DNA of 64,000 nt from Pseudodesulfovibrio sp. S3. Its GTDB lineage: Bacteria > Desulfobacterota > Desulfovibrionia > Desulfovibrionales > Desulfovibrionaceae. The stretch lies in assembly GCF_004025585.1 (NCBI RefSeq), contig NZ_QTZO01000005.1, positions 124,001 to 188,000 of the forward strand, written 5' to 3'. The notes beneath the pieces are model-generated. The model was not told where the DNA came from. It ran no database searches and was given only the letters and a program-made list of their open reading frames with translations. How positions within the stretch are numbered: position 1 is the first letter of the stretch; each line of letters opens with the position of its first letter. A program made the translations under genes and the position numbers. Below are positions 44,737 to 52,612 of the stretch, one piece after another.

Positions 44737-45972
44737 CTATTTTTTCTCAATCATGGCCATATAATCTTCACCCACAACGCTGGGGTCATAAAGGGCGGGA
44801 AAGTAGAAGGAAAGGGCCTTTGATGGAAGTGCCACCTTCAAAGAGGATTTTGGCGAATCCGATGTAAGCAGGCCTGCCTCGATGAGTTCTTTTACAATTT
44901 TCCTGGCCGTGGAGGTTGCCTTGTTGAGAATCTTACCGGCTTCACCCCTGGGGACTTCTCCCTGCATAAAAGCAGCCCGGAGCAAACGGGACGAATCAGG
45001 ATGTAAACTCCCCCCATGCTTTTTTGAATTTGCATGAACATACCACTCAATACGCCCTTCAATCGTTTCAAGGGAAAGCAGCCCGCTCATGAATTGAATT
45101 TGATCCAAGCAGACCTCAAACATGAATTCGATGAAGTCTGCAAGCACCTCACTTGGGGTATGCACGGACACTTCCCCCTTTCGGACAGGGTCACACGAGA
45201 ACAGATTAATCATGTACGCATCTTTATTTTTCGACAATCCCCGGGACAAAGACCACAGGTTGGCTTTGTTGACTCCGCAGCGGGCCATATAGAGAGTCGA
45301 AAAAAGCCTGCTTACACGGCCATTCCCATCTCTGAATGGGTGTAGCCATGTCAAACGATGATGTGAGGCAGCCATTGCAACAAGCCGCTCGTCACCAAAG
45401 AAATGGCTGGAGCCATAGTCGTCTGCGAATTGCTGCAACGCTCTCTCCAACTCTTCGGGAGAAGGACCGATAGAGGCTCCCACCGCTGCATTGGGCCCCA
45501 CCGAAATAAGCCTGTCACGGAATTCACCGGGTAAAACCGGTATATCCGTGAACCCCTCTCGGTCATGAGTAAAAAGATGATCAGCAGAAAGGTGGCTGTA
45601 AAATCGTGAATGGATGAGTTTCAACGAGGCAGGACTTGCAACATCACCGATGGTCCCGTTCTCAAGGTCCGCCATCAATTCTTTTTCGGCCAACACGTGA
45701 GCGGCACACAGATCCTGGGCATACCGTTTCTCTACATTGGCATCGAAGCGCTTATTCATTGCGTCCTCAATGCCCCGAAGCGTCGATTTGTGACCTTCAA
45801 TGAGATTGCTGTAATAACTGTTGATCAGCCGAAGGTGGCCGCCAAGAATTCTAGCGGTCTCGGGCGCAACCCTGCCTTCCAGAGAAGCAGAGGAGGCTAC
45901 CAGATCCTGGGCGATATCTTTCAAACGTCCAAGGTCCTGGCTTTCAGGGACTATCAAGGACCAATTTTGCAT
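44737..45972 (-). CDS. Fic-domain protein (AMPylator type, class II)
   Basis: A 411-residue cytoplasmic protein. The Fic core motif HPFRDGNGRV is at 211-220 and is complete (H-x-F-x-D/E-G-N-G-R), so AMP transfer to a protein hydroxyl is expected. An inhibitory-helix motif S-x-x-x-E-G lies at 55-60 (SNLIEG), N-terminal to the core, placing it in class II, where the enzyme restrains itself. A C-terminal winged-helix-like region (~330-400) has GEVPRGEAGKILNKATSTARKIVKELIEAGLL and could bind DNA. It is monocistronic with no separate antitoxin gene. Two 25-bp direct repeats lie upstream. Confidence 0.92.
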   Translation of the reverse strand: MQNWSLIVPESQDLGRLKDIAQDLVASSASLEGRVAPETARILGGHLRLINSYYSNLIEGHKSTLRGIEDAMNKRFDANVEKRYAQDLCAAHVLAEKELMADLENGTIGDVASPASLKLIHSRFYSHLSADHLFTHDREGFTDIPVLPGEFRDRLISVGPNAAVGASIGPSPEELERALQQFADDYGSSHFFGDERLVAMAASHHRLTWLHPFRDGNGRVSRLFSTLYMARCGVNKANLWSLSRGLSKNKDAYMINLFSCDPVRKGEVSVHTPSEVLADFIEFMFEVCLDQIQFMSGLLSLETIEGRIEWYVHANSKKHGGSLHPDSSRLLRAAFMQGEVPRGEAGKILNKATSTARKIVKELIEAGLLTSDSPKSSLKVALPSKALSFYFPALYDPSVVGEDYMAMIEKK

Positions 45973-45990
45973 ACTCCCTCCAAAAAAAAC

Positions 45991-46106
45991 GAGCGTTTCG
46001 AATAGCGATCTTGTTGTTACCTTAATTGGCTAATTACACTGTTTTTTCTGCCTTGCCAAATCCAGGTGATATTATATTTTTGAGCGTTTCAAATAGCGAT
46101 CTTGTT
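45991..46106. repeat. Pair of 25-bp direct repeats upstream of fic
   Basis: 45991-46015 and 46082-46106 differ at one base (GAGCGTTTCGAATAGCGATC versus GAGCGTTTCAAATAGCGATC, both followed by TTGTT). They are 91 bp apart start to start; the first begins 19 bases before the fic ATG. The position suggests operator sites, possibly for the Fic protein's own winged-helix domain. Confidence 0.7.
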
Positions 46107-46202
46107 CAATCCGTACCGGGCTCTCTCGATGAGGGGCTTTTCGCAAACACCTGCCTTCTCGAAGGACAAAGGATCGGCGTGAAATTTCACGGCTGAAAAT
46201 AT

Positions 46203-46219
46203 GGGGACACCATATTGTT
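46203..46219. repeat. REP-like GGGGACACCATATTG copy
   Basis: A GGGGACACCATAT string in the gap between the fic repeats and the hydrolase gene, similar to the copies at 49285 and 49301. The rest of 45973-46261 shows no gene. Confidence 0.55.
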
Positions 46220-46261
46220 TTTATTGGTGTTATATTTCCAGGGTTTTCATATTCTGGGTCT

Positions 46262-47158
46262 TCATTCTACCTCTGATCCACTCGCTCGGCGGAGCAACAG
46301 GTTCTCCCGCGCACCAAGAAAATGCTCAACCTCCAAGGCCAGGTCTTTTCCGGCCTGATACATCAACCAGTGGTCCGCCCCTTTGAATCGGACGAGCCAT
46401 GCCCCCTTGATGAGACCGACGGCAGCCAGGGCCTGATCCGGGGGCGTAATCCGGTCATCCTGTCCCACAACAACGAGTGTATCCTTGTCCATCAAAGCGA
46501 GCCGTTCTCTGGTCCCGGACCAGTTGGTCAAGGCTTCATATTGTCGTTGGACAACTTCAAGCGGCGGTGCAATGGCGGGCGAAGGGAGTTGGGAATATAT
46601 ATCGGGATGCAGTTCTTTCCAGGCGTCGGGGAACAGTTGAGCCACAAATTCCTCATGGCTCAGGGCTCCCATTCCATCCAATGCGGCTTTGACCGGGGCC
46701 GAATCCACGGCCGTTGCATAGAGCACGACCTTGCCGACCCTGTCCGGGTACGCGAGCGCCATTTCCTGGGCGATGATCGACCCCATGGACCATCCCATGA
46801 CGTCGGCCCGCTCGATTCCGATGGCATCCAGCAAAGCCGCTGCGTCCGAGGCCATCAGCTTCATGCTTAACGGCGTGTCGTCAATGGTTGAATGTCCCAT
46901 GCCGCGGTTGTCGAACAGGATTACGGCCCTCTGTCGCGCCAATTCCCCCACCATGTCGGCATCCCACACGTCCATGGTTCCGGCATAGCCCATGATCAAC
47001 AAGAGAGGGGGGCCGCTGCCGATAATACGGTATCCAAGCTGCACGCCGTTGACGCTGGCTGTCTGCTCCTGGACAGTCTGCCGGTCCTGACGGGCAACAC
47101 AACCGCAAGAGGCAAACAGAACCAACGCACAAAGAAAGAGTATAAATCGCTGCTGCAT
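46262..47158 (-). CDS. alpha/beta-hydrolase, probably exported lipoprotein
   Basis: A 298-residue alpha/beta-hydrolase. The N-terminus QQRFILFLCALVLFASCGC looks like a lipoprotein signal (lipobox FASC). The fold begins SVNGVQLGYRIIGSGPPLLLIMGYAG, with oxyanion region FDNRGMGHS. The nucleophile elbow is GWSMGS, the acid lies in VVGQDDRITPP and the His in FKGADHWLMYQ, so the triad is complete. The closest recalled relatives are small esterases and C-C hydrolases of the HsaD/BioH type; substrate unknown. The ATG at 47158 follows AAGGA. It is monocistronic, with REP-like DNA at both ends. Confidence 0.85.
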   Translation of the reverse strand: MQQRFILFLCALVLFASCGCVARQDRQTVQEQTASVNGVQLGYRIIGSGPPLLLIMGYAGTMDVWDADMVGELARQRAVILFDNRGMGHSTIDDTPLSMKLMASDAAALLDAIGIERADVMGWSMGSIIAQEMALAYPDRVGKVVLYATAVDSAPVKAALDGMGALSHEEFVAQLFPDAWKELHPDIYSQLPSPAIAPPLEVVQRQYEALTNWSGTRERLALMDKDTLVVVGQDDRITPPDQALAAVGLIKGAWLVRFKGADHWLMYQAGKDLALEVEHFLGARENLLLRRASGSEVE

Positions 47159-47290
47159 GCGGACTGTCCTTGCAAGAGGGGGGGGCACCCTTTTGGCTTG
47201 TCACAGATAGATGCATGAGGCAAGTCCGCGCCAAAAGGAACGACGAACTCGTGGTGGACTCCTTACGGAAGTCCCTGCCTCTTGAATGCA

Positions 47291-47339
47291 AAATCCGGGG
47301 ATACGATACTGTTTTCATGAGTATTGTATCCCCGGATTT
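47291..47339. repeat. Long REP-like hairpin, 20-bp stem
   Basis: AAATCCGGGGATACGATACT pairs with AGTATTGTATCCCCGGATTT (one G-T wobble) around a 9-base loop. Its GGGGATAC-ATACT core resembles the GGGGACACAATACT repeat at 44462. Confidence 0.75.
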
Positions 47340-47403
47340 AGCGCCGTGGGCATTCACGAATCAAAGGACGCCCTGGCCGGATGAACCAATGGGTCCGAAG
47401 CAA

Positions 47404-47567
47404 GGGGTCAGGTCTTTTATCTTAGCATTTGCTGTGCTACGGATCATAAATGGCAAGCCCGCTTCGGATATGGTTATAAGCAGCAGGAAATCGCAAATCA
47501 CACAGGCCTTCATTATAGTGGGGTCAGTAGGCTTAATGGATATTGCCTCACCATTTGGGGCTCATGA
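47404..47567 (+). pseudogene. GGGGTCAGGTC repeat plus helix-turn-helix remnant of a transposase
   Basis: The repeat GGGGTCAGGTCTTTTATCTTAGC (47404 onward) leads straight into an open frame (47421-47567). This frame contains YGYKQQEIANHTGLHYSGVS followed by RLN and then a stop. It is the C-terminal helix-turn-helix typical of larger Y1/REP-associated transposases (Y-x-x-K-E-I-A-x-x-L-G-x-H-Y-S-x-V-S-R). Nothing of the catalytic domain remains. The identification is by pattern, and the frame has no start codon. Confidence 0.55.
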
Positions 47568-47696
47568 AGACCTTATTAGCTCCGTAAAGTCGCAGGTATT
47601 TCCTGATCAAAATTTAAAATATATTCAACTAGAGCCTGGCCTCCATGAGCCGATCGTCAAGGAGCTGTAGCTGAGCGCTAAAAGAGGTTTAAGCTT

Positions 47697-48299
47697 TTGC
47701 GAAAATTAGCCGCACCAAAATACTGCTTTGTCTATAGGTATACGCTGTCAATATTAGTTGCGCTTGCATCAATCGCATTATATTCGACATTCCACTCTTT
47801 TTTGTTTGCATCTATAGCGCTGTCACTGATTCCACTTTCCTTATCAATTGACAGTAGGAGTCATTTTAGATGCACAAAGACAATCCCAATTAACAGAAAA
47901 ATGCTATCATTCGCAGACAATACGATGCCGATATCAGGCATATTTCTCTTAATTTCATATATATTTCTTACAGTTGTGACGTTTTGTTTTCAAGAAACAC
48001 CATTTAATGTTCGACTTTCTACATTTAGCGCATTGTTGCTGTATATTATATTACAGGGCATATTTATTTTTTCCCAAAATAAATACGTCAAATATTGTGC
48101 GAGCATTAATAGTGGCTCGTTAAAGTTGAAGCACAATAAAAAAACAGTGCTAATAGCTACTTTAGTTTTTTACGTTACCGTCGCATTGCTAACGGCAATA
48201 AAACAGCATTTTGATATTTACGACTCAATATTTATGCTACTCTCAGCGTGCATGATTTGTGAATTCACAATAAGAGTGCATTATAGTAGGAAATTTTAA
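47697..48299 (+). CDS. AT-rich polytopic membrane protein, unknown
   Basis: A 200-residue protein with about five hydrophobic helices (YTLSILVALASIALYSTFHSFLFASIALSL, ISGIFLLISYIFLTVVTFCF, FSALLLYIILQGIFIF, TVLIATLVFYVTVALLTAI). It starts with TTG after an AAGAGG site. Base composition is strikingly AT-rich against GC-rich neighbours, and codon use differs, so it was probably acquired recently. It is flanked by transposase debris on the left and a repeat hairpin on the right. No family or partner is recognised; the coding call rests on length, hydrophobic pattern and ribosome site. Confidence 0.55.
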   Translation: MRKLAAPKYCFVYRYTLSILVALASIALYSTFHSFLFASIALSLIPLSLSIDSRSHFRCTKTIPINRKMLSFADNTMPISGIFLLISYIFLTVVTFCFQETPFNVRLSTFSALLLYIILQGIFIFSQNKYVKYCASINSGSLKLKHNKKTVLIATLVFYVTVALLTAIKQHFDIYDSIFMLLSACMICEFTIRVHYSRKF

Positions 48300-48324
48300 T
48301 TTACCCCATACAACATGTAAGAGC

Positions 48325-48387
48325 GGGGTCAGGTCTTGTATTTCAGCTTTTCCCATTCTAAAAGGCTAAAATATAAGACCTGACCCC
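48325..48387. repeat. REP-like inverted pair GGGGTCAGGTC ... GACCTGACCCC
   Basis: GGGGTCAGGTCTTGTATTTCAGC is mirrored by an almost exact inverted copy (48360-48387) across a short spacer. It makes a hairpin of more than 20 bp between two converging genes and may serve both as terminator. Related single copies are at 47404 and 49171. Confidence 0.8.
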
Positions 48388-48397
48388 ATTTGCCTGT

Positions 48398-48874
48398 TTA
48401 GTTACCGCTTCGGACAGGCCACACATATGAGTAGATTCCTACAGGGCGATGTACTTCTACTTTCCCTGAGTGCATATCTACAAAATACTGACACCCATCA
48501 CAAAAACCACGATCGTAAGCAGTACTCGACCAGTGCGGGATAGATGAAGGGAATCCCATATCAAAGGGATTACTGCCGCTATTCAAATGAGAATAAAGTT
48601 CCTCAAGTTCCTCTTTGGTCGGAACCCGCCAGCCGCCTTTCCCGCCAAAGCTGCTGGATGAGGCTATGGACTTAGCCTGCTCCCACTGAACAGGCCCACC
48701 AGGAGCCGGTTTTTTTGACCACATCAATCCGGACATTGTATCCGTAACCGTGCCATCATTATTGTCGACAAATGATTCCGCAAACCCAGCCCCGGCACTG
48801 ACAACGAGCATTGCCACGCACAATAAAACAACTTGGGCAATCAGCCGCGTATCCTTCAATGAAATAATCCGCAT
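48398..48874 (-). CDS. exported DUF1566 (Lcl C-terminal domain) protein
   Basis: A 158-residue secreted protein: signal peptide (LIAQVVLLCVAMLVVSAGAGFA) followed by one DUF1566/Lcl_C domain. Hallmarks are FVDNNDGTVTDTMSGLMWSK, WEQAKSIASSSSFGGKGGWRVPTKEELEELY, WSSTAYD and a final VWPVRSGN. Two Cys in RGFCDGCQYF could bind a ligand or form a disulfide. The ATG at 48874 has a perfect AGGAGG site. DUF1566 domains occur in surface proteins of many delta-proteobacteria; biochemical role unknown. It is monocistronic. Confidence 0.88.
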   Translation of the reverse strand: MRIISLKDTRLIAQVVLLCVAMLVVSAGAGFAESFVDNNDGTVTDTMSGLMWSKKPAPGGPVQWEQAKSIASSSSFGGKGGWRVPTKEELEELYSHLNSGSNPFDMGFPSSIPHWSSTAYDRGFCDGCQYFVDMHSGKVEVHRPVGIYSYVWPVRSGN

Positions 48875-49170
48875 AATTCCTCCTGTTTTTTTATCCGCCA
48901 CATAAAAGGTAGGGGCACCGACAAAAAATACATAGCCCCCCCGCCAAACAGTTCATGGCTACACAACAAGTAAACGCATTTACGACTCTCCGGTCAATTT
49001 GATTCCATGTGAATACAAGTGAATACAACTATGCGAAGCATCTCCCGCTGTTTTTTTCAAATAAAATACAGCCCATACGATGTTCTAGGCGATACGTATT
49101 CACTCTCGTCCCGATTCACACAATTCAGCTTAACTCCAGGAATTCACGTTCTTTCACGTGTAGGAAGAAA

Positions 49171-49193
49171 GGGGTCAGGTCTTATATTTTAGC
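49171..49193. repeat. REP-like GGGGTCAGGTCTTATATTTTAGC copy
   Basis: Single copy of the repeat family also seen at 47404 and as an inverted pair at 48325-48387. Confidence 0.7.
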
Positions 49194-49263
49194 TTTTTCG
49201 CGTAATATTGCTAATGGTTGTATTGTGAAGACTTATGTGATCTGCGGTTTTTGTTTATAGCCG

Positions 49264-49308
49264 GGAATTAGGGGTGGGAATTAGGGGGACACGGAATTAG
49301 GGGGACAC
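49264..49308. repeat. Tandem GGAATTAGGGGGACAC repeats
   Basis: A partial unit (49264-49274) and two full 16-bp units (49277-49292, 49293-49308) in tandem. The last is followed by CATAC. They carry the GGGGACAC core of the other repeats. Confidence 0.75.
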
Positions 49309-49326
49309 CATACATATCTATTAGCT

Positions 49327-49355
49327 GGAAAGGCCCGGTCAAACCGGGCCTTTCC
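49327..49355. terminator. Hairpin GGAAAGGCCCGG/CCGGGCCTTTCC
   Basis: A 12-bp perfect stem with a 5-base loop and a following TTTGCTCTTT on the plus strand. It lies within the accessory non-coding region and would stop read-through in either direction. Confidence 0.8.
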
Positions 49356-49424
49356 TTTGCTCTTTGACCTAGCCTGCTCATGGCCGGCGTGAGAATCCCC
49401 CTCCGCAAAAAAAGTTCTGAAAAA

Positions 49425-49463
49425 CCGCTCCTGGCTTGCTCTTTTTACGAGCGCCAGAAGCGG
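49425..49463 (-). terminator. Terminator of the GlmS-like gene
   Basis: On the minus strand a stem formed by GCCGCTTCTGGCGCTC and GAGCAAGCCAGGAGCGGT (with small bulges) is followed by TTTTTCAGAACTTTTTTT, about 60 bases after the gene's stop. Confidence 0.75.
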
Positions 49464-49520
49464 CTTTTGTTAACAACTTTATTACTTGCTATAGAACTTT
49501 ATTACTTTCCCACAAGTTGT

Positions 49521-52346
49521 CTACCCTTGCGGTCGGCTTATGCCCACGGTCACGGTCTTGGCTTGGTGGCGGATGGTGTCGATGGGCCGGGTCATTTCCT
49601 CTATGGCCTTGTTCAGGATGGTCAGGATGTCGGCCAGTCTGGCTTCGGAGGCGCAGATGGCTTCGGACTGGTTGACCAGCCAGAGCATGTAGTTGGACAG
49701 GGATGCCGCCACCCGTGCGGGCAGGGCAGAGTCCGTGGCCCCGGAGGCTATGCGGTCTATGCAGTTGTTGAGGGCCACCAGCAGTTCCTTGCGGTCCCAT
49801 TTCGCCGTGTCCTCGATCACCTTGCCGAGGAGCACGCGGGCCGCGCGGAAGGGCTCGGCATGGCTGTCGATGGCCTTGGCCGCGCACACGCCCCACCAGT
49901 GACCGGCAACGGTTTCCAGGACGAAGTCCAGGCCGCCGCCCACCCGGGGTACCTTGATGACTGCCTCGGCCACATGGTCGAAGCGGGTTTCATCCCCGGC
50001 GCAGAACACGATGGGCGAACCGTTGTGTGCCTTGAAGATGGTCACTTCCTTGACCGTGTCCATGACAACCATTTCAGGCAGGTCCGAGGCCATGACCAGG
50101 GTCAGCGGTTCGGTGGACAGGTCAATGTGTTTTTTGTCTTCGGTCACGTCGCAGGGGATGGACTTGTAGCACAGTTCAGAGAGCTTGATGCGCACTTCCT
50201 GGGCCGCGATGCAGTTCCGGCCATTGCCGACCAGCGCCCAATAGCGGTGGACCGGGGCGTATTTCTTCGCCACTTCGGCGATGGAGTCCTTCCCGGTCAG
50301 CACTTCGTCGATCTTGCCGGGCAAGGCTTCCAGAGCCTGGATCTCGGTGAGGATGGCCTTTTTTCCCATGGTCTTGAGCACGTCGGCCAGCCAAAGGGAA
50401 AGGAGCTTGCCCGCAGCGATCTGCGAGTAGAAGGCCTTGGTGGAGGCCACGGCCATTTCCACGTCGCGGCCATTGCTGGTGTAGATGTAGGAGTCGGATT
50501 TTTGGACCAGAGGCGAATTGCGCCGGTTGACGATGCAGTTCACCCAGGCGCCGCGGTCGCGGCACAGGTCCACCACCCGGTTGGTGTCCGTGGTGGTACC
50601 GCTCTGCGAGACCGGGATCAGGAAGACGTCGTCCATGCGTTCGTCGCCCATGAAACCGACCAGTTCGGACCCGGTGTAGGATTCGATTCGTATGTCGGTG
50701 TCGGCCAGGGTGCGCCTGAGCAGCTGGGCTACGGCCATACCTGCCACGGCAGCGGTACCCTGACCCACGCAGATGATCCGCTTAATGGGCTTGTCGGTAT
50801 CCCGGAACCGTTTTACCAGGGCCGGGCCTTTGCCGAACCCTTCGGGAAGGAACTCCACGCCACCGTTTTTCTTGAGATATTTTCCGTGCAGGGTGTTGCG
50901 CACGGAATCGGATGCCTCGTGGATTTCCTTTTCGATGTAGTGAGTGTAATCGCCCCGGAAAATGTCTCTGGAGAAAATTTCGATTTTTTCTTCGGCCAGC
51001 TTCACGGATTTGCCGGAGTCCAGATACCGGGCCGTGGGGATGCTGCCTGCCGGGTCCGAATCCTTGAGCACCACCGAGACTCCGCCCTGCTGGTGTATGG
51101 CGATGGGGTAGGAGGAACGCGCGCGGGCGGCCATGCCGTAGGCTTCGGAAGCCACCAGCCAGCCGTCCCGGGTCAGTCCGATGTAGAAGGACTGGCCTGA
51201 TCCCTTCTGGGCGAGGAACTGGGAGTCGAAGTCGCTCAGGTTCTGCATGACCACGGCCAGGGAGCCGTCGCACTGCTTGAGCACGCTGCGGAACCGCTCC
51301 TCGGCATCGCCGTTTTCGTCCACGCCCAGGTGGAAAAGCACGGGCAGGATCTTGGCGTCCGTGGAGATTACGGACGGGATATGCGCGCCCTTGGAGAGGA
51401 CGGTTTCCTCAACCAGGGTCCGGTAGTTGTCCACGTCACCGTTGAGCACGAACATGGTCTTTTCCAGGCCGGTGGAGATGTCGCCCTCGACCAACCCGTC
51501 CACCGGGTGGCAGTTGGGCACGGAGATGATGCCGTTGGAGGCCCAGCGGGTGTGGGCAATGATATTCAGGGTTTCCAGTCCCTCGGACATGGACCAGAGC
51601 AGTTCGTCGTTTCTGATGAAGTCGCGCAGGGCGCTGCCGTTGTCCCCGAGCTGTCCCACCAGCTGTGCCACCTTGTACAGGAAGCGGCAGGCGGTCCGGC
51701 CATCGGGCAGTTTGCGCACGAGCACCTGGCGAGTGTCGGCGTTGCCGATGGAGCAGCGGTCGCACAGCTCCGTCTTCTGTTCCTTGGTCAGGGCGAGTTC
51801 CGGGTCCTTGTCCCTGGGCAGGATGAAGGCCACGGCCACGCCAGCGGAGTCCCGGCCGCGCACTTCGAGCTTGTCTATGGCCTGAAGTACCTGTTCCGTT
51901 CCCCAGGCCAGGAACTGACGATCGCGGGCGTCCGTGTTCCGGGACAGGGCTTCGGGCATGAGGGCCAGGGTGCGGTCCGCGTTGGTCAGGACCTCCTGGT
52001 CGATCTGCCAGAGATAGTCGTCCAGGGTTTCGCGCAGTGCTTCCAATTCGTCGGTGCGCGGCCCCTGTTCCAGTTTGACCGCCGCGGCGTTGCGCAGATT
52101 CCTGATGGTGTCGCGGATGCCGGTGACAGCGCGTCTGGTGTCGGGGTCGGCCACGAGCAGCAGGTGCAGGCCAAAGGCCATGAGTTCATAGAAATGGTCG
52201 GCCAGGGCCGTCATGGGAACGGCGGCCTCAAGCAGATCATTGGTGTTGCGGATGTCGTCGAAGGCGGTTTCAAGAGTGAAGAGCCAGTCGGTGTCTGGCC
52301 TGTCCAACCATTTGTTGTTGCTTAAAAAACTGGCGATGCCACACAT
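49521..52346 (-). CDS. oversized GlmS-like glutamine amidotransferase / SIS-domain protein
   Basis: A 941-residue relative of glucosamine-6-phosphate synthase (normally ~610). The N-terminus is MCGIASF, so Cys2 would be the Ntn glutaminase nucleophile. About 150 helical residues are inserted before the next conserved block, DKLEVRGRDSAGVAV. IIAHTRWASNG and NGDVDNYRTL complete the glutaminase. Two SIS sugar-isomerase domains follow: IICVGQGTAAVAG...PVSQSGTTTDTNRVV...MAVASTKAFYSQ, and WALVGNGRNCIAAQEVRIKLSELCYK. The C-terminus extends ~150 residues beyond the usual end. I chose 52346 because it exposes Cys2; an ATG at 52355 has better ribosome-site proximity but would bury it. It is monocistronic; the reaction may be GlmS-like or altered. 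Confidence 0.8.
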   Translation of the reverse strand: MCGIASFLSNNKWLDRPDTDWLFTLETAFDDIRNTNDLLEAAVPMTALADHFYELMAFGLHLLLVADPDTRRAVTGIRDTIRNLRNAAAVKLEQGPRTDELEALRETLDDYLWQIDQEVLTNADRTLALMPEALSRNTDARDRQFLAWGTEQVLQAIDKLEVRGRDSAGVAVAFILPRDKDPELALTKEQKTELCDRCSIGNADTRQVLVRKLPDGRTACRFLYKVAQLVGQLGDNGSALRDFIRNDELLWSMSEGLETLNIIAHTRWASNGIISVPNCHPVDGLVEGDISTGLEKTMFVLNGDVDNYRTLVEETVLSKGAHIPSVISTDAKILPVLFHLGVDENGDAEERFRSVLKQCDGSLAVVMQNLSDFDSQFLAQKGSGQSFYIGLTRDGWLVASEAYGMAARARSSYPIAIHQQGGVSVVLKDSDPAGSIPTARYLDSGKSVKLAEEKIEIFSRDIFRGDYTHYIEKEIHEASDSVRNTLHGKYLKKNGGVEFLPEGFGKGPALVKRFRDTDKPIKRIICVGQGTAAVAGMAVAQLLRRTLADTDIRIESYTGSELVGFMGDERMDDVFLIPVSQSGTTTDTNRVVDLCRDRGAWVNCIVNRRNSPLVQKSDSYIYTSNGRDVEMAVASTKAFYSQIAAGKLLSLWLADVLKTMGKKAILTEIQALEALPGKIDEVLTGKDSIAEVAKKYAPVHRYWALVGNGRNCIAAQEVRIKLSELCYKSIPCDVTEDKKHIDLSTEPLTLVMASDLPEMVVMDTVKEVTIFKAHNGSPIVFCAGDETRFDHVAEAVIKVPRVGGGLDFVLETVAGHWWGVCAAKAIDSHAEPFRAARVLLGKVIEDTAKWDRKELLVALNNCIDRIASGATDSALPARVAASLSNYMLWLVNQSEAICASEARLADILTILNKAIEEMTRPIDTIRHQAKTVTVGISRPQG

Positions 52347-52612
52347 GGCGGTCATAAACTCCTGATGGATGGTTTCGGATCGTGGGACAATATGCGGCGA
52401 CGGTCGCATGGTGCGCGCCGGGCATCCTGCGTTCGGTTGAAGAATTACTGCACATGGCAGGCCTTTGCAAGCTCGAAGGGTGGTCGGAACAAAGTCTGGA
52501 CAGGGATGGTCTTGGAAGGGGAGACGGCGGGTTTCCTGAGTGCTTTTTTGGTTCTAACTGTCTTTTCAATAATGAAATGAAATGCTATGCAATAAAGAAA
52601 TAGGACAAATTC
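52347..52612. other. Divergent intergenic region
   Basis: Separates the GlmS-like gene from the binding-protein/kinase operon. TTTTCA (52563-52568) and TATGCA (52586-52591), 17 bases apart, are a weak sigma-70-type candidate on the plus strand. No repeat or operator was noticed. Confidence 0.3.

Larger units (their letters stand above)
48875..49520. other. 646-base non-coding region with REP-like repeats and terminators
   Basis: Contains the GGGGTCAGGTCTTATATTTTAGC repeat (49171-49193), three tandem GGAATTAGGGG units (49264-49308), two hairpins (49327-49355 and 49425-49463) and a direct repeat of AACTTTATTACTT (49475-49487 and 49495-49507). No convincing coding region. Confidence 0.7.

Noticed and set aside
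44535-44867. 110-codon plus-strand frame after the transposase fragment
   Set aside because: No ribosome site or family motif, and it overlaps the well-supported 3' end of fic.
47170-47670. 166-codon plus-strand frame
   Set aside because: It crosses the REP hairpin and the transposase remnant and shows no consistent domain; the neighbouring frame holds the helix-turn-helix fragment.
48325-48387. Possible CRISPR-like or attachment-site repeats
   Set aside because: Copies are inverted or widely and unevenly spaced with no uniform spacers, no cas genes and no integrase or tRNA; REP-like elements explain them better.
49380-51200. 606-codon plus-strand frame
   Set aside because: It lies opposite the GlmS-like gene, whose Cys nucleophile, HTRWAS and SIS motifs are unmistakable.
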